From Gammaproteobacteria bacterium (lineage in GTDB: Bacteria; Pseudomonadota; Gammaproteobacteria; Burkholderiales; Nitrosomonadaceae), in assembly GCA_015709635.1 (NCBI GenBank), contig CP054180.1:372001-436000 (forward strand): a stretch of 64,000 bases of DNA, read 5' to 3'. The position numbers and the translations under genes are program-made. The stretch's first letter is position 1; every line of letters starts with the position of its first letter. Positions 41,872-51,024 of this stretch are shown here, piece after piece. Below the pieces are notes generated by a model, which ran no database searches, was not told the origin of the DNA, and saw only the letters and a program-made list of their open reading frames with translations.

Positions 41872-43191
41872 TCACGCTTTACCCAGATCAGTTAGGAATT
41901 GATCCAGGATTTCCTTCTTGGCGTGCGGCATGATCACGACATGCGCGTAAGGTGTGAGTCGATTGCCGCTCTCCAGCCGCATGGTTGCTAATGAATAGCG
42001 GTTCACCACGGCTTCAGTGGGTTTTCTGAAATAAACGATGTTCGAGCGGTCATTCGCGCTTACCGGTTGCAAATGAGGATAATGGCCGGTCATTTCTTTC
42101 AGCAGATAAGCGGTGTTGTCCAGCACCGCTTTGGCGTCCGTGGCTTGGCGCGCAAAGGCGGATTCCGAGCTGAAGAAATAAAATTCGGCCGGTTTGACGG
42201 CATCGCGCGAACAGGTGATCGTACCGGGCACTTGCTGGATATATTCCGGATCGTGGATTTTGCTGAATGGCGCCAGAAACGATTCGAAGTTCGTCCGCGT
42301 GGTAATGAATAGCCCGGCGGGTGAAGGAAAGCCAAAGAATTTGTGGCACGAGACGGCGATCGAGTCGTAGCGCTGGCGTTTTTTACCTGTGACCGGATCG
42401 GCTGCTTGGTGCAACAGATCGGCGGCAAACGGTGTATGCGGCAAGTAACCGCCGAACAAAGCAGCGTCGAGATGCAGATACGATTCCCGGCCTTTGAGTT
42501 TGGCTTGGATGCCGTCGATCGAATCGATCGCACCTTTGAACGTGGTGCCGATGGTGGCGATGATCAGGGCGGGATGATCCCGATTGGCATTCAGTTGCTG
42601 CTCCAGGTCGTTAACATCCATGCCACCGCCGGGATCGGTTGCTACCACTACCCAGTCGAGATGCAGCAAATCCCGCAGAATTTGGATCGAATAATGCGCT
42701 TCCGCTGTGAAGTAAATTTTCGGCATCACACCGGTGCGGTTTTGCAAAATCGTGCGTCCCATGTAGAGCCCGTGCATATTGCTGTCGGTACCACTGTTGC
42801 TTAAGAATCCCCAGATATTTTCGCGCGGGAATCCGTACACCGCGCCGAACCGATCGATCAGTTCTTGTTCAAACGGATGGCTGTTAAAAGGAATGTGGCT
42901 ATGATCGTACGGGTTGCCGACATTATTGAATGCAAACCGGTTCAAGCCGGCACGCGCAAGCTCATTGCGCCAGTCGAAGAACGCTTCCGGTAGTGCCGTC
43001 ATGTTGATCGGGTAACCGAGAAATTTATCTTTTTGCCGCATGAGATTTTGCAGCGCATTTAACGTAGCAGGCGCTTTGAATTGCGAATGATGATGCGCCA
43101 GCGGTTGCGCCGTGAGCGCTTGGGGTGAGCATGCGGCCACCAGGGCCGTTGCGCCGGATATGCTCAGAAATTGGCGCCGGTTCATTAACAT
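41872..43191 (-). CDS. Exported PLP-dependent decarboxylase (histidine decarboxylase-like)
   Basis: A 439-residue group II PLP decarboxylase-fold protein. Active-site residues are in place: His166 in TAEAHYSIQ (ring stacking), Asp242 in LHLDAALFGG, and PLP lysine Lys284 with His283 in SCHKFFGFP. The order and the SNSGTDSNMHGLYMGR block fit histidine decarboxylases. Unusually, the N-terminus is an export signal: twin arginine MNRRQFLS, a hydrophobic stretch, and a lipobox-like LVAAC (Cys21). ATG 43191 is fixed by AGGAGG nine bases upstream. A cofactor enzyme needs folded export, which Tat would provide. Periplasmic amine production is the inference; substrate is unproven. Confidence 0.82.
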   Translation of the reverse strand: MLMNRRQFLSISGATALVAACSPQALTAQPLAHHHSQFKAPATLNALQNLMRQKDKFLGYPINMTALPEAFFDWRNELARAGLNRFAFNNVGNPYDHSHIPFNSHPFEQELIDRFGAVYGFPRENIWGFLSNSGTDSNMHGLYMGRTILQNRTGVMPKIYFTAEAHYSIQILRDLLHLDWVVVATDPGGGMDVNDLEQQLNANRDHPALIIATIGTTFKGAIDSIDGIQAKLKGRESYLHLDAALFGGYLPHTPFAADLLHQAADPVTGKKRQRYDSIAVSCHKFFGFPSPAGLFITTRTNFESFLAPFSKIHDPEYIQQVPGTITCSRDAVKPAEFYFFSSESAFARQATDAKAVLDNTAYLLKEMTGHYPHLQPVSANDRSNIVYFRKPTEAVVNRYSLATMRLESGNRLTPYAHVVIMPHAKKEILDQFLTDLGKA

Positions 43192-43337
43192 GGATAATGG
43201 CCTCCTGAACAATACACTCCTTAGATGCTGGGCTGCTGGTAAGGTTTCTTCATGATCTTGCGGTCGAGTTGCCTTGAAATGACGATGGAAGACCGTTATC
43301 TTAATGTTTTATCTGTTTCCGGTGACAATTGTTAAGT

Positions 43338-43886
43338 ATGAATAAAGCCTTTACCAAGGAAAACGAAGAAGACGACGAACCCGACGATACGCCGAAGTTA
43401 CCGCAGGGGGTGAAAAACTACATCACACCGGCAGGGTATCAGCGGCTGAAAGACGAGTTCGATCAATTATGGAAAGTGGAGCGCCCGGAGTTGGTGAAAA
43501 CCATTACCTGGGCGGCTTCCAATGGCGACCGCTCGGAAAATGGCGATTACATTTACGGCAAACGGCGCTTGCGCGAAATCGACCGGCGCTTGCGTTTCTT
43601 ATCCAAACGGCTGGATAACGCCGAAGTGGTCGATCCGGCGCAACGCGGCGAATGTGATCAAGTGTTTTTCGGCGCCACTGTGACTGTCTGCAATAGCCAA
43701 GGCAAAGAGCACACCTACAGCATCGTCGGCATGGACGAGGCCGATCCCGGCTGCGGACGCATCAGTTGGATTTCACCGTTGGCCAAAGCATTGTTGAAGG
43801 CGCGCGAAGGCGATGTGGTGAGGTTGCACACGCCGGGTGGATTGGAAGAACTGGAGGTGGTGGAGATTCGGTATGAGGCGTTGTGA
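43338..43886 (+). CDS. greB: Transcription elongation factor GreB
   Basis: A 182-residue transcript-cleavage factor: N-terminal coiled coil (YITPAGYQRLKDEFDQLWKVERPEL, WAASNGDRSENGDYIYGKRR, the last containing the two acidic tip residues D and E), then the FKBP-like C-terminal domain with the final RYEAL. YGKRRLREIDRR is the GreB form rather than GreA. An acidic N-terminal extension of ~20 residues precedes the domain. ATG 43338 was preferred to a TTG three codons earlier. Convergent with the giant NTPase gene, 30 bp apart. Confidence 0.95.
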   Translation: MNKAFTKENEEDDEPDDTPKLPQGVKNYITPAGYQRLKDEFDQLWKVERPELVKTITWAASNGDRSENGDYIYGKRRLREIDRRLRFLSKRLDNAEVVDPAQRGECDQVFFGATVTVCNSQGKEHTYSIVGMDEADPGCGRISWISPLAKALLKAREGDVVRLHTPGGLEELEVVEIRYEAL

Positions 43887-43916
43887 GCCAGGACTGATGT
43901 TGCCTTAAAGTTATTT

Positions 43917-46900
43917 TTACGGTCTTTCCGCATCGCGCAGCCATTCTTGCAATCCATTGATTCCGATAACAAGGAATGAGTCTTGTAATGCGATTACCCT
44001 GCGTAGCGTGGTTCCTGCATCGGATTCCTCTCTTTCCTCGGCTTCACGAAACAAACGCGTCAGTAATTGAGATAGTGCTCCGGAGCTGTATATGGGACGC
44101 TTGGTACTTTGAATAAAAGCAGCTAATCTTTCTGCAGAATCGAGTGTTTCGTCGGGCCTAAGCTGTGATGCGGCATTGAGCCAATCTTCGATGTCATAAA
44201 AATGAAAGTGACTATTACTTTGATCCTGCTCGATGATGGATAAATATTTATCAAAGATGTCAGGGGAAATAGGAGCGGGTGGCTGGTGTTGCCCAAACAG
44301 TGTTGACACTTCTCCAGCGACGGTTTGCGCAATACTACCTATCTCTTCTAAACCGGCTCGGATACCAAAAAAGCATTGTTCGGGATGTTGAGCAAGGTTT
44401 TCGTTATTCGACCATACGGATGCAGCCCCTTTCCATGCGTCAGTGCTGCCTAGCGATCGCAATTGGGTGATGAATTCATGTAAATTAATGTGTTCTGATA
44501 GAACCGCGAGAGCGGAGATTCGCCCCCAGGTTTCAAGTGTTTCTCCTGTCGAAGTAGAAACAATGCGTTCCAGAATTCGCGATACTTCATTGAAGCGATT
44601 GTGGTATGCATGGTAAAGACAAGGCTCGGCAATTTTCCATAGGTGCTCGTTACTATTCTCCAAAACCGGATAGAAAATCTCCCAACCCAATTCAGGTAGA
44701 AGGCTTTGAAAATAGGGTAGCCGTTGCAAAATAAGTGCACGAACCGCCGGGTGAGGATCACGAGCGAAACGTTTCAGTGTTGGTTCAAGTAAATCGGGAA
44801 ATGGCCGGTGTTTTTCAGCCCATCGTGTGGCGATAATCATGACGGCCTCAGCTGCATTACCACGTATCATGTTGATTCCGATAAGTGTGGAATCTTTTTC
44901 ATCGTTATCGAAATCGGATTCTTGGCAGTTAGCAAAGCCTATCGCAATAAAAAGCAGTCGTGTCGCGTCATGTTCATTCTCAATTACGTTTGCACTGGCT
45001 TCTAGGGCTTTGGCTGCTGCTCGGCAATGATGCCAATACGATGGATGCCGCTCAATTTCATCAAGAATCAGGCTTGCCAAGACTTGTGGATCAGAAATTT
45101 CAATCGGTATCCACTGACTGGTATCAAAGTGCAGATTTCCATATCGTTGGGCAAGATAAGTCGCTACACCATTCAAAATATCGTCTTTAAAACGATCAGG
45201 GATATCGATCCAATGGTCGGCTAACAAATGGATAAAACGAGTCGGATTTCTCGAAGAAGCCTCGCTTAGTTGCCATTCAACCTGCTCCGCTCCTCCAACT
45301 AAGAAATTGCGCTCCCAATCATTCCGGCCTTCTTTGGTATAGTGCGATAGAATTTTTAGCACAGCCTCATCCGTGCTACAAAGAAACCGTTCATACGAAA
45401 AAGGTGCTGCGACTGTGCCGCTCCATGAATCGATATATGGTTGCCGGGTGAAAGGGCCAAGTTTTCTCTCCCAATCAATCAATGTCATCTGAGCCTCTGG
45501 GGATCGCAGGTAAGCGGGAATTGCTGATATCAACTCAACACGAGTTCTAAGTATCCACGGATTTTCTTCAGTGCTTTCATTGTCTCCAAGAGTCAGGATT
45601 GACGATAGTACAGAATCCTGAGTACATGCATTCAAGTACACAAACGAAGCATTGAGCAAATTTCCAATCTCGTATCTCAGCCTTGATTCCAGCATTTTTT
45701 TGTCGAGTATCAAGGTTCCGATTTCAGCGACATTACGTTTGGGTGAATGGGTAAACGCCAAAATAGCGAAGTAGCGCAAAGCACCTTCATTGCTGCGACA
45801 AAGTTGTGTCCGGTGATTGATCCACCAGCCGGTATGTTCTTTGGCATGATGGATGATTGCGTTTTCAACTGCCTGGAATAACATAGTTTCTTCGGAGGCG
45901 TGACTGGTGTCATGGCGGCTATGTATAGAGTCGTATGAGGTATGCTTAAGAAAGTTATCGTGCCAATCTCGATTGTTATGGTACCTCTTGCTAAGAATGA
46001 AGCTCCATTGCTCGATGGATGCAATTGCTAAATCCAGCAGATGCTCCGATTTCAGCATACGTTGACAAAGAAAATCTTTGCTTGCGAATTCGTTAAGGCC
46101 GCACTTGAGTTTATGGTCGAAATGGTACTTTAATAAATCTTCTTCTTTGATATCGCCTGCGATATAACGCCACAGCAATGTATCATTGGCTCCGCCAGTA
46201 TCGATGTACCGAGCAATTGCATCACCCAAAAAATCGATTTTTTGATGCGGTAGGATTAAAAGTTTTTCGAGAAGCTGGCCTGTATTAATTCCAGCGTCTG
46301 AATCTATATCGCGTAGTTCAAGCGCGATGTTCTGCGCAACCCGGTTACGCTCTACCCAATCATATTCCAAAGCATTCAACCAAAAGGAAAGCACGCCTTT
46401 TGGGTCAGCTTTTTTCCAGGAAACTACTCGATATACATGTGCGATTAAACTTTGTGAGTCGCGTTCTTGCGTTATATGGGGGACTAGGAATTTAAGCCAG
46501 AAATGATGCCATTTGATGGCATAGCCGTGTTCATATAGCGAATTGAAGAGCTCGCGATGCTGTCGACGGAGATGCTGAATCAATGACCAGTCTTCATCTT
46601 GCGGAATTTGTTCGGCTAACGATTCCGCCACAAGACGCCGGATATGAAATGCTGCGTTGCTATCAAATACGGCGCGAAGTTGCCGGCGAAAACTTAAACG
46701 ATCTCCAGCCGCCAGATACGCGACATAAGCGCGGATCGTTGGGCGAACGAAAGGTATAGCCGGAAGTTTTTCTATAAAGGACTTCAAAGTAAGCTGATCC
46801 CGTTCAGCTCCGCTGACGACGAGAACATCGAGTAAAGTTTGATGTCCGAATTCGATATTACCGGACTGATTTTGATGCAGCACGCCAGTACTTAAGAGCC

Positions 46901-48482
46901 GTTTGGAAATCTCATCCGACACTTGAATTTGCACATGTGGAATGTCGAGTTGCCGTGATTTCAACATCTGGTTTGCCATCCGTTCAATGGCTATCATGGC
47001 TGTTTCGCCCAGAGTTGCATCGCTTTGTACTATCGTTTCCAGATACTTTCGGCTCAGTGCTTGGCTTGTTGCAATATTGAAACTTCCGGCTTGTTGCGCA
47101 ATATCTGTGAATATCGCAAGTTCCCGAGGATTTTGAAGCAGATTCCGTGTGATTGTGTCGAGTGATGCTGGGTCGACTCCAACTTGACTAACCAGTGGAG
47201 CGACTACGGTTTCCCAATCCAGCGGTGCATTGTTGACTGTTTGATCCCATTTCCGCTCGGAAAGGCGGTGGTCGTACTTCCGGTCAAATTCTCGGCAAGC
47301 AGCAATTACCGTTACGTTTGGGATGAGTAGTAGCTGATCTATCTGTGCGAGGAAAAAAGATAATACAGTATGCTCTCGTGATAAGGACAATACATCGAGC
47401 GAGTCAATGATGATAATGGTATGTCTGTAATCAGACATCCGTCCAACTTGACCAATCAAGTTACTCGGCAGGCCAAGCGAACTTCTTGCTTCCGGTGTTG
47501 TGCAATTAGCATATTCACGGGCTTGGATGAATAAGGTAGCCAAGTCCGGGCGCTTTTCCAGCTCTTCTCGCAGCTTCATAAGAACGCATGTCTTGCCAGA
47601 GCCGGGTGTTCCAGTAAGCAGAACCGAATGTTTTCTCGTTTCAATTGCATTGAGGAGCTCGCTGATAGCAGAAACATAAAGCTGGTTTCCAGCGATATCA
47701 CGACGCCAATGACGACCGACTGCGGAGGCATTGGCAAACGATTTTTGGATTTCTTGTTGCGCTATAGGTCGGGCGAAAGTCGCACCTGATTCAGTTAGGA
47801 TATTGCGAAGATCAGCCTTGGTAAGCCGGTGTGAGAGTAGAGTTGAAGAATTTCCATTATTTGTGATCCGCGCTCCAAGCAAATCGAGTCTCATCCATAA
47901 TGCATTGAATGCAACTTCTGAATTTGAAACAAGATATGCCAGACGTTCCTTTAGAAGCTCTTGCATTCGTCCGAATTCAGGGGAAGTTTCAAAGATTGTT
48001 TGCTGGAGTAGCTTGTAGGTGCTGATTCCAGAGCTAGCTATAAGTTTGGCCAAATCTGTGTCGGTCTTCTGATGATCTTTGGTCAGACTTGTTTGATATG
48101 TAGTCTCATCCGGCTGAGTGGCTGAATGTTCACGTAGTTTTGCTAGAGTTCCAAAGCTTCCGCGTGTATAGAAGATGACCTGAGATTTTTGGTTGATAGT
48201 CATGAATTGTGCGGCCTTGATCAATTCATCTCGAAGATCAGTAACAGACCATGAATTAAAATCCGGTTGGTTCTTTTTGCACTGGCAGCAGATCAGGTCT
48301 CCGTCAGAGAGACCGATCACTATGTCGTCGACAGCTATCGGTTTTCCCTTTGCATCCAAGGAAGTTGAATCAACTTCAAGCCACTGGTATTTATCGGTTG
48401 AAAGTATGCTCAGAGCCCAATCAAACGCAACAAGGGTTTGGTAAGTGTCACCACGATTTGACCGAACACCCGCGAGACTCAA
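43917..48482 (-). CDS. Avs-like STAND NTPase with N-terminal nuclease-like domain (candidate antiviral protein)
   Basis: A 1,521-residue protein. Residues ~1-200 look like a restriction-endonuclease-fold domain of the Cap4/DUF4297 kind: NRGDTYQTLVA, WLEVDST (Glu36), VDDIVIGL (Asp52, Asp53) and CCQCKK (Gln67, Lys69), i.e. a PD-(D/E)XK pattern. A STAND/AAA-type NTPase follows: Walker A TGTPGSGKTCVL (Lys297, Thr298), Walker B HTIIIIDSLDVL (Asp360) and a sensor-like IAACREFD. The remaining ~1,000 residues are helical repeats rich in aromatic residues. This order (nuclease effector, NTPase, repeat sensor) and size match Avs antiphage proteins. It starts with TTG behind GAGGA, 31 bp after ychJ on the same strand. 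Composition is visibly more A+T-rich than neighbours. Confidence 0.8.
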   Translation of the reverse strand: MSLAGVRSNRGDTYQTLVAFDWALSILSTDKYQWLEVDSTSLDAKGKPIAVDDIVIGLSDGDLICCQCKKNQPDFNSWSVTDLRDELIKAAQFMTINQKSQVIFYTRGSFGTLAKLREHSATQPDETTYQTSLTKDHQKTDTDLAKLIASSGISTYKLLQQTIFETSPEFGRMQELLKERLAYLVSNSEVAFNALWMRLDLLGARITNNGNSSTLLSHRLTKADLRNILTESGATFARPIAQQEIQKSFANASAVGRHWRRDIAGNQLYVSAISELLNAIETRKHSVLLTGTPGSGKTCVLMKLREELEKRPDLATLFIQAREYANCTTPEARSSLGLPSNLIGQVGRMSDYRHTIIIIDSLDVLSLSREHTVLSFFLAQIDQLLLIPNVTVIAACREFDRKYDHRLSERKWDQTVNNAPLDWETVVAPLVSQVGVDPASLDTITRNLLQNPRELAIFTDIAQQAGSFNIATSQALSRKYLETIVQSDATLGETAMIAIERMANQMLKSRQLDIPHVQIQVSDEISKRLLSTGVLHQNQSGNIEFGHQTLLDVLVVSGAERDQLTLKSFIEKLPAIPFVRPTIRAYVAYLAAGDRLSFRRQLRAVFDSNAAFHIRRLVAESLAEQIPQDEDWSLIQHLRRQHRELFNSLYEHGYAIKWHHFWLKFLVPHITQERDSQSLIAHVYRVVSWKKADPKGVLSFWLNALEYDWVERNRVAQNIALELRDIDSDAGINTGQLLEKLLILPHQKIDFLGDAIARYIDTGGANDTLLWRYIAGDIKEEDLLKYHFDHKLKCGLNEFASKDFLCQRMLKSEHLLDLAIASIEQWSFILSKRYHNNRDWHDNFLKHTSYDSIHSRHDTSHASEETMLFQAVENAIIHHAKEHTGWWINHRTQLCRSNEGALRYFAILAFTHSPKRNVAEIGTLILDKKMLESRLRYEIGNLLNASFVYLNACTQDSVLSSILTLGDNESTEENPWILRTRVELISAIPAYLRSPEAQMTLIDWERKLGPFTRQPYIDSWSGTVAAPFSYERFLCSTDEAVLKILSHYTKEGRNDWERNFLVGGAEQVEWQLSEASSRNPTRFIHLLADHWIDIPDRFKDDILNGVATYLAQRYGNLHFDTSQWIPIEISDPQVLASLILDEIERHPSYWHHCRAAAKALEASANVIENEHDATRLLFIAIGFANCQESDFDNDEKDSTLIGINMIRGNAAEAVMIIATRWAEKHRPFPDLLEPTLKRFARDPHPAVRALILQRLPYFQSLLPELGWEIFYPVLENSNEHLWKIAEPCLYHAYHNRFNEVSRILERIVSTSTGETLETWGRISALAVLSEHINLHEFITQLRSLGSTDAWKGAASVWSNNENLAQHPEQCFFGIRAGLEEIGSIAQTVAGEVSTLFGQHQPPAPISPDIFDKYLSIIEQDQSNSHFHFYDIEDWLNAASQLRPDETLDSAERLAAFIQSTKRPIYSSGALSQLLTRLFREAEEREESDAGTTLRRVIALQDSFLVIGINGLQEWLRDAERP

Positions 48483-48513
48483 ATTATTTCCTCACAGTAA
48501 AAAGTAGGTGGAC

Positions 48514-48918
48514 TTAAAGAATGTCACCATCGACATAAAACCACTGCTCATCTTCGCGCACAAACCGGCTGATTTCGTGCAAGCGATGGGCGCGACCGTT
48601 GATTTTGTAACGCGCAACGAATTCGACGATGGCATGATCCGTACCGGTTTGTTCATGCCGTTTTACCGTTAACCCCAGCCATTGGCGGGTGGGGTGACCG
48701 GTTAATTCAAGAGAAGCCGGGCGTGTGCCGGGATGCCAAGTTGCCAGCAGATAATCTTCGCGCTTCAGCGTATATGCACTGTAGCGCGAGCGCATCAGGT
48801 TTTCCGCGGTAGTGGCGGTTCCGCCCTGATCCAGGTAGCGGCCGCAGCAGTCTTCGTAATGCCGGGCGCTGCCGCACGGGCAGGGCAGTGTTTTCAAATG
48901 AGCGCTTGGGGTATTCAT
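48514..48918 (-). CDS. YchJ-like SEC-C motif protein (UPF0225)
   Basis: A 134-residue protein with an N-terminal SEC-C zinc-binding motif (CPCGSARHYEDCCG) followed by the YchJ domain (MRSRYSAYTLKREDYLLATW, EFVARY). The role of YchJ is unknown; the zinc motif is shared with SecA. ATG 48918 (MNTPSAH) is the best start. The giant NTPase follows on the same strand after 31 bp and could share its transcript. Divergent from dinB. Confidence 0.9.
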   Translation of the reverse strand: MNTPSAHLKTLPCPCGSARHYEDCCGRYLDQGGTATTAENLMRSRYSAYTLKREDYLLATWHPGTRPASLELTGHPTRQWLGLTVKRHEQTGTDHAIVEFVARYKINGRAHRLHEISRFVREDEQWFYVDGDIL

Positions 48919-48963
48919 ATACAATGATGCGGTTTATTCGCCGTGTAATTTATCACAGTCTGC

Positions 48964-50145
48964 ATGAGTATCGCGTTGACCAATACCGTGAATCCTCCGT
49001 CGCGCCGGATCGCGCATCTGGATATGGATGCGTTTTATGCCTCGGTCGAGTTGCTGCGTTATCCCGAATTGCGCGGCTTGCCGGTGGTGATCGGCGGACG
49101 GGACGAACATCAGCCGGTGATGCAGGTGGATGGCAAGCGGCGCTTTTTCCGCTTGCGCGATTACACCGGGCGCGGGGTCATTACCACCGCCACGTATGAA
49201 GCGCGCGCATTGGGTGTGCATTCCGCCATGGGGGTGATGAAAGCTGCGCAGCTGGCGCCGGATGCGATTCTGTTGCCGGTTGATTTCGCCATTTACCGGC
49301 ATTATTCGCGTTTGTTCAAAGCCGCCGTCGCCGACATCGTTTCGCACATCGAAGATTCCGGTATTGATGAAATCTATATCGATTTGACCGATTTACCGGA
49401 TGAAACATTGCCGCTGGCGCAACGTATCAAGCAGGCGGTGAAAGAGGCCACCGGGCTTTCTTGTTCGATCGGCATTACGCCGAACAAGTTGCTGGCGAAA
49501 ATCTGCTCCGATCTGGAGAAGCCGGATGGATTGACGATCCTTAGCATGGCCGATATTCCGCAGCGCATTTGGCCGTTGCCGGTGCGAAAAATCAATGGCA
49601 TCGGCCCGAAGGCTGCGAACAAGCTGGCTTCGCTGGGCATTACCACAATTGCCGAACTGGCGCAGGCCGAGCTAGGTTTTCTGCACATGCATTTCGGGCG
49701 CAGTTATTCGATCTGGCTGTATGAAGTGTCGCGCGGTATCGATGCACGGCCGGTTATTACCCACGCGGAACCCAAATCGATCAGCCGGGAAACCACATTT
49801 GAACGCGATCTGCATCCGCGCCAGGATCGCTCCGGCTTATCCGAGGCATTTACCGCATTGTGCGTGCAGGTTGCCGACGATTTGAAGCGTAAGGGCTATG
49901 TTGGGCGAACTATCGGCATCAAATTGCGTTTTGAGGATTTTCGCACCGTGACACGTGATTTTTCTCTTTCCGCACACACGGCAGATCCGGTTCTGATACG
50001 CCGTGCCGCGGGGGAGTGCTTACGCCGGGTGCCGTTGCAGAAGAAGATTCGCTTGCTGGGCGTGAAGGTCAGTGCGCTTTGCGCCGAGACTGCGGTGCCG
50101 GCAGCCGAGGCTTCCGGTCAACAGGAATTGCCGCTTGCGCTGTAA
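48964..50145 (+). CDS. dinB: DNA polymerase IV (DinB, Y family)
   Basis: A 393-residue translesion polymerase. Catalytic motifs are HLDMDAFYASVE (N-terminal Asp pair), YEARALGVHSAMG and SGIDEIYIDLTDL (acidic pair). Palm, fingers and little-finger regions are complete (KINGIGPKAANKLASLGI is the helix-hairpin-helix). It has an insert after GGRDEHQPVMQVDGKRRFFRL that is longer than in E. coli. The C-terminus ends QQELPLAL, a beta-clamp-binding motif. No LexA box was recognised upstream. Confidence 0.94.
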   Translation: MSIALTNTVNPPSRRIAHLDMDAFYASVELLRYPELRGLPVVIGGRDEHQPVMQVDGKRRFFRLRDYTGRGVITTATYEARALGVHSAMGVMKAAQLAPDAILLPVDFAIYRHYSRLFKAAVADIVSHIEDSGIDEIYIDLTDLPDETLPLAQRIKQAVKEATGLSCSIGITPNKLLAKICSDLEKPDGLTILSMADIPQRIWPLPVRKINGIGPKAANKLASLGITTIAELAQAELGFLHMHFGRSYSIWLYEVSRGIDARPVITHAEPKSISRETTFERDLHPRQDRSGLSEAFTALCVQVADDLKRKGYVGRTIGIKLRFEDFRTVTRDFSLSAHTADPVLIRRAAGECLRRVPLQKKIRLLGVKVSALCAETAVPAAEASGQQELPLAL

Positions 50146-50316
50146 CGCCATCGTCATATCGCTTACATTCAGAAGCGATAAAAGGCTGGTAAGCGGTTTT
50201 ATTTCCCATTTTGATTTTTGCTCGCTCTTATACACTGCAAAATAGCATCAATGGATCGAGTAGTTGCTTTGATCATCAATCGCGTCATCACAAAAATTTT
50301 AATAAGGAATTGATCA

Positions 50317-50982
50317 ATGGTTGACCGCACCAATTTGTACCGGATAGCGCCTTTCGGCGCCTATGTTTTTTTTATGATACTGGAAGACGCGCTATTGAAG
50401 TTCGGCTGGGAGCCGAACGAGCTGCGCATGCTCTACGCGGTAAAAATAGCCGTTGTCGCCGGTTTGCTGTGGGTAATGCGAAGCGCTTACAGTGAATTGC
50501 GCTGGCCGTCCGGGGCGGGCTTGCGTCTCTGGGTTGCCGCATTGGCAGCGGGCGTCGTGGTATTTATCGCATGGATTAATCTGACGGCGGATTGGATGGT
50601 GATGGGGGAATCCGTGGGTTTCGATCCGCGCGAAAACGGTGAAATCGACTGGTTTCTGGTGACCGTGCGAATTATCGGCGCGGCCTTGGTGGTGCCAGTG
50701 ATGGAAGAACTGTTCTGGCGGTCGTTTTTGATGCGCTGGATTGAAAATCCCAATTTCCTTGCGGTAAATCCCGCTCATGTAGGATTCAAGGCGCTCTGCA
50801 TTGCAGCCGCGCTGTTTGCGCTTGCGCATAGCTTATGGTTGGCTGGACTGTTTGCCGGTGTCGTTTATGGTTTGCTGTACGTGCGCAGCGGAACGCTATG
50901 GGCACCGATTCTGGCGCATGCGATTACCAACGGGATACTGGGGGTGTGGATTGTGATAACAGGCAACTGGGGTTTCTGGTAG
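50317..50982 (+). CDS. CPBP protease-related protein associated with PEP-CTERM/exosortase systems
   Basis: A 221-residue membrane protein with about six hydrophobic segments. It keeps full CPBP motifs: MEELFWRSFLMRW (EExxxR), AHSLWLAGLFAGVVYG (His) and LAHAITNGILG (second His). The overall pattern (N-terminal PFGAYVFFMILED, WPSGAGLRLW) resembles the CAAX-protease-related family found next to exosortases, and a PEP-CTERM protein is encoded at 40.7 kb, so it may work in that system. No exosortase is in the window. AAGGA precedes ATG. Confidence 0.85.
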   Translation: MVDRTNLYRIAPFGAYVFFMILEDALLKFGWEPNELRMLYAVKIAVVAGLLWVMRSAYSELRWPSGAGLRLWVAALAAGVVVFIAWINLTADWMVMGESVGFDPRENGEIDWFLVTVRIIGAALVVPVMEELFWRSFLMRWIENPNFLAVNPAHVGFKALCIAAALFALAHSLWLAGLFAGVVYGLLYVRSGTLWAPILAHAITNGILGVWIVITGNWGFW

Positions 50983-50987
50983 CAGAA

Positions 50988-51020
50988 AAAAGCCGGTAAA
51001 AATTTTTTTCACCGGCTTTT
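50988..51020. terminator. Bidirectional terminator between CPBP and PilZ genes
   Basis: AAAAGCCGGT (50988-50997) pairs perfectly with ACCGGCTTTT (51011-51020); A-tracts at the left edge give a T-run in the minus-strand transcript. It serves the convergent CPBP and PilZ genes. Confidence 0.9.
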
Positions 51021-51024
51021 CAAG

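Noticed and set aside
43887..43916. Insertion site repeats at the edges of the giant NTPase gene
   Set aside because: No matching direct or inverted repeats were found between 43887-43916 and 48483-48513, so the mode of insertion is unknown.
48900..48963. LexA box before dinB
   Set aside because: No CTGT-N8-ACAG palindrome was found in the short gap.
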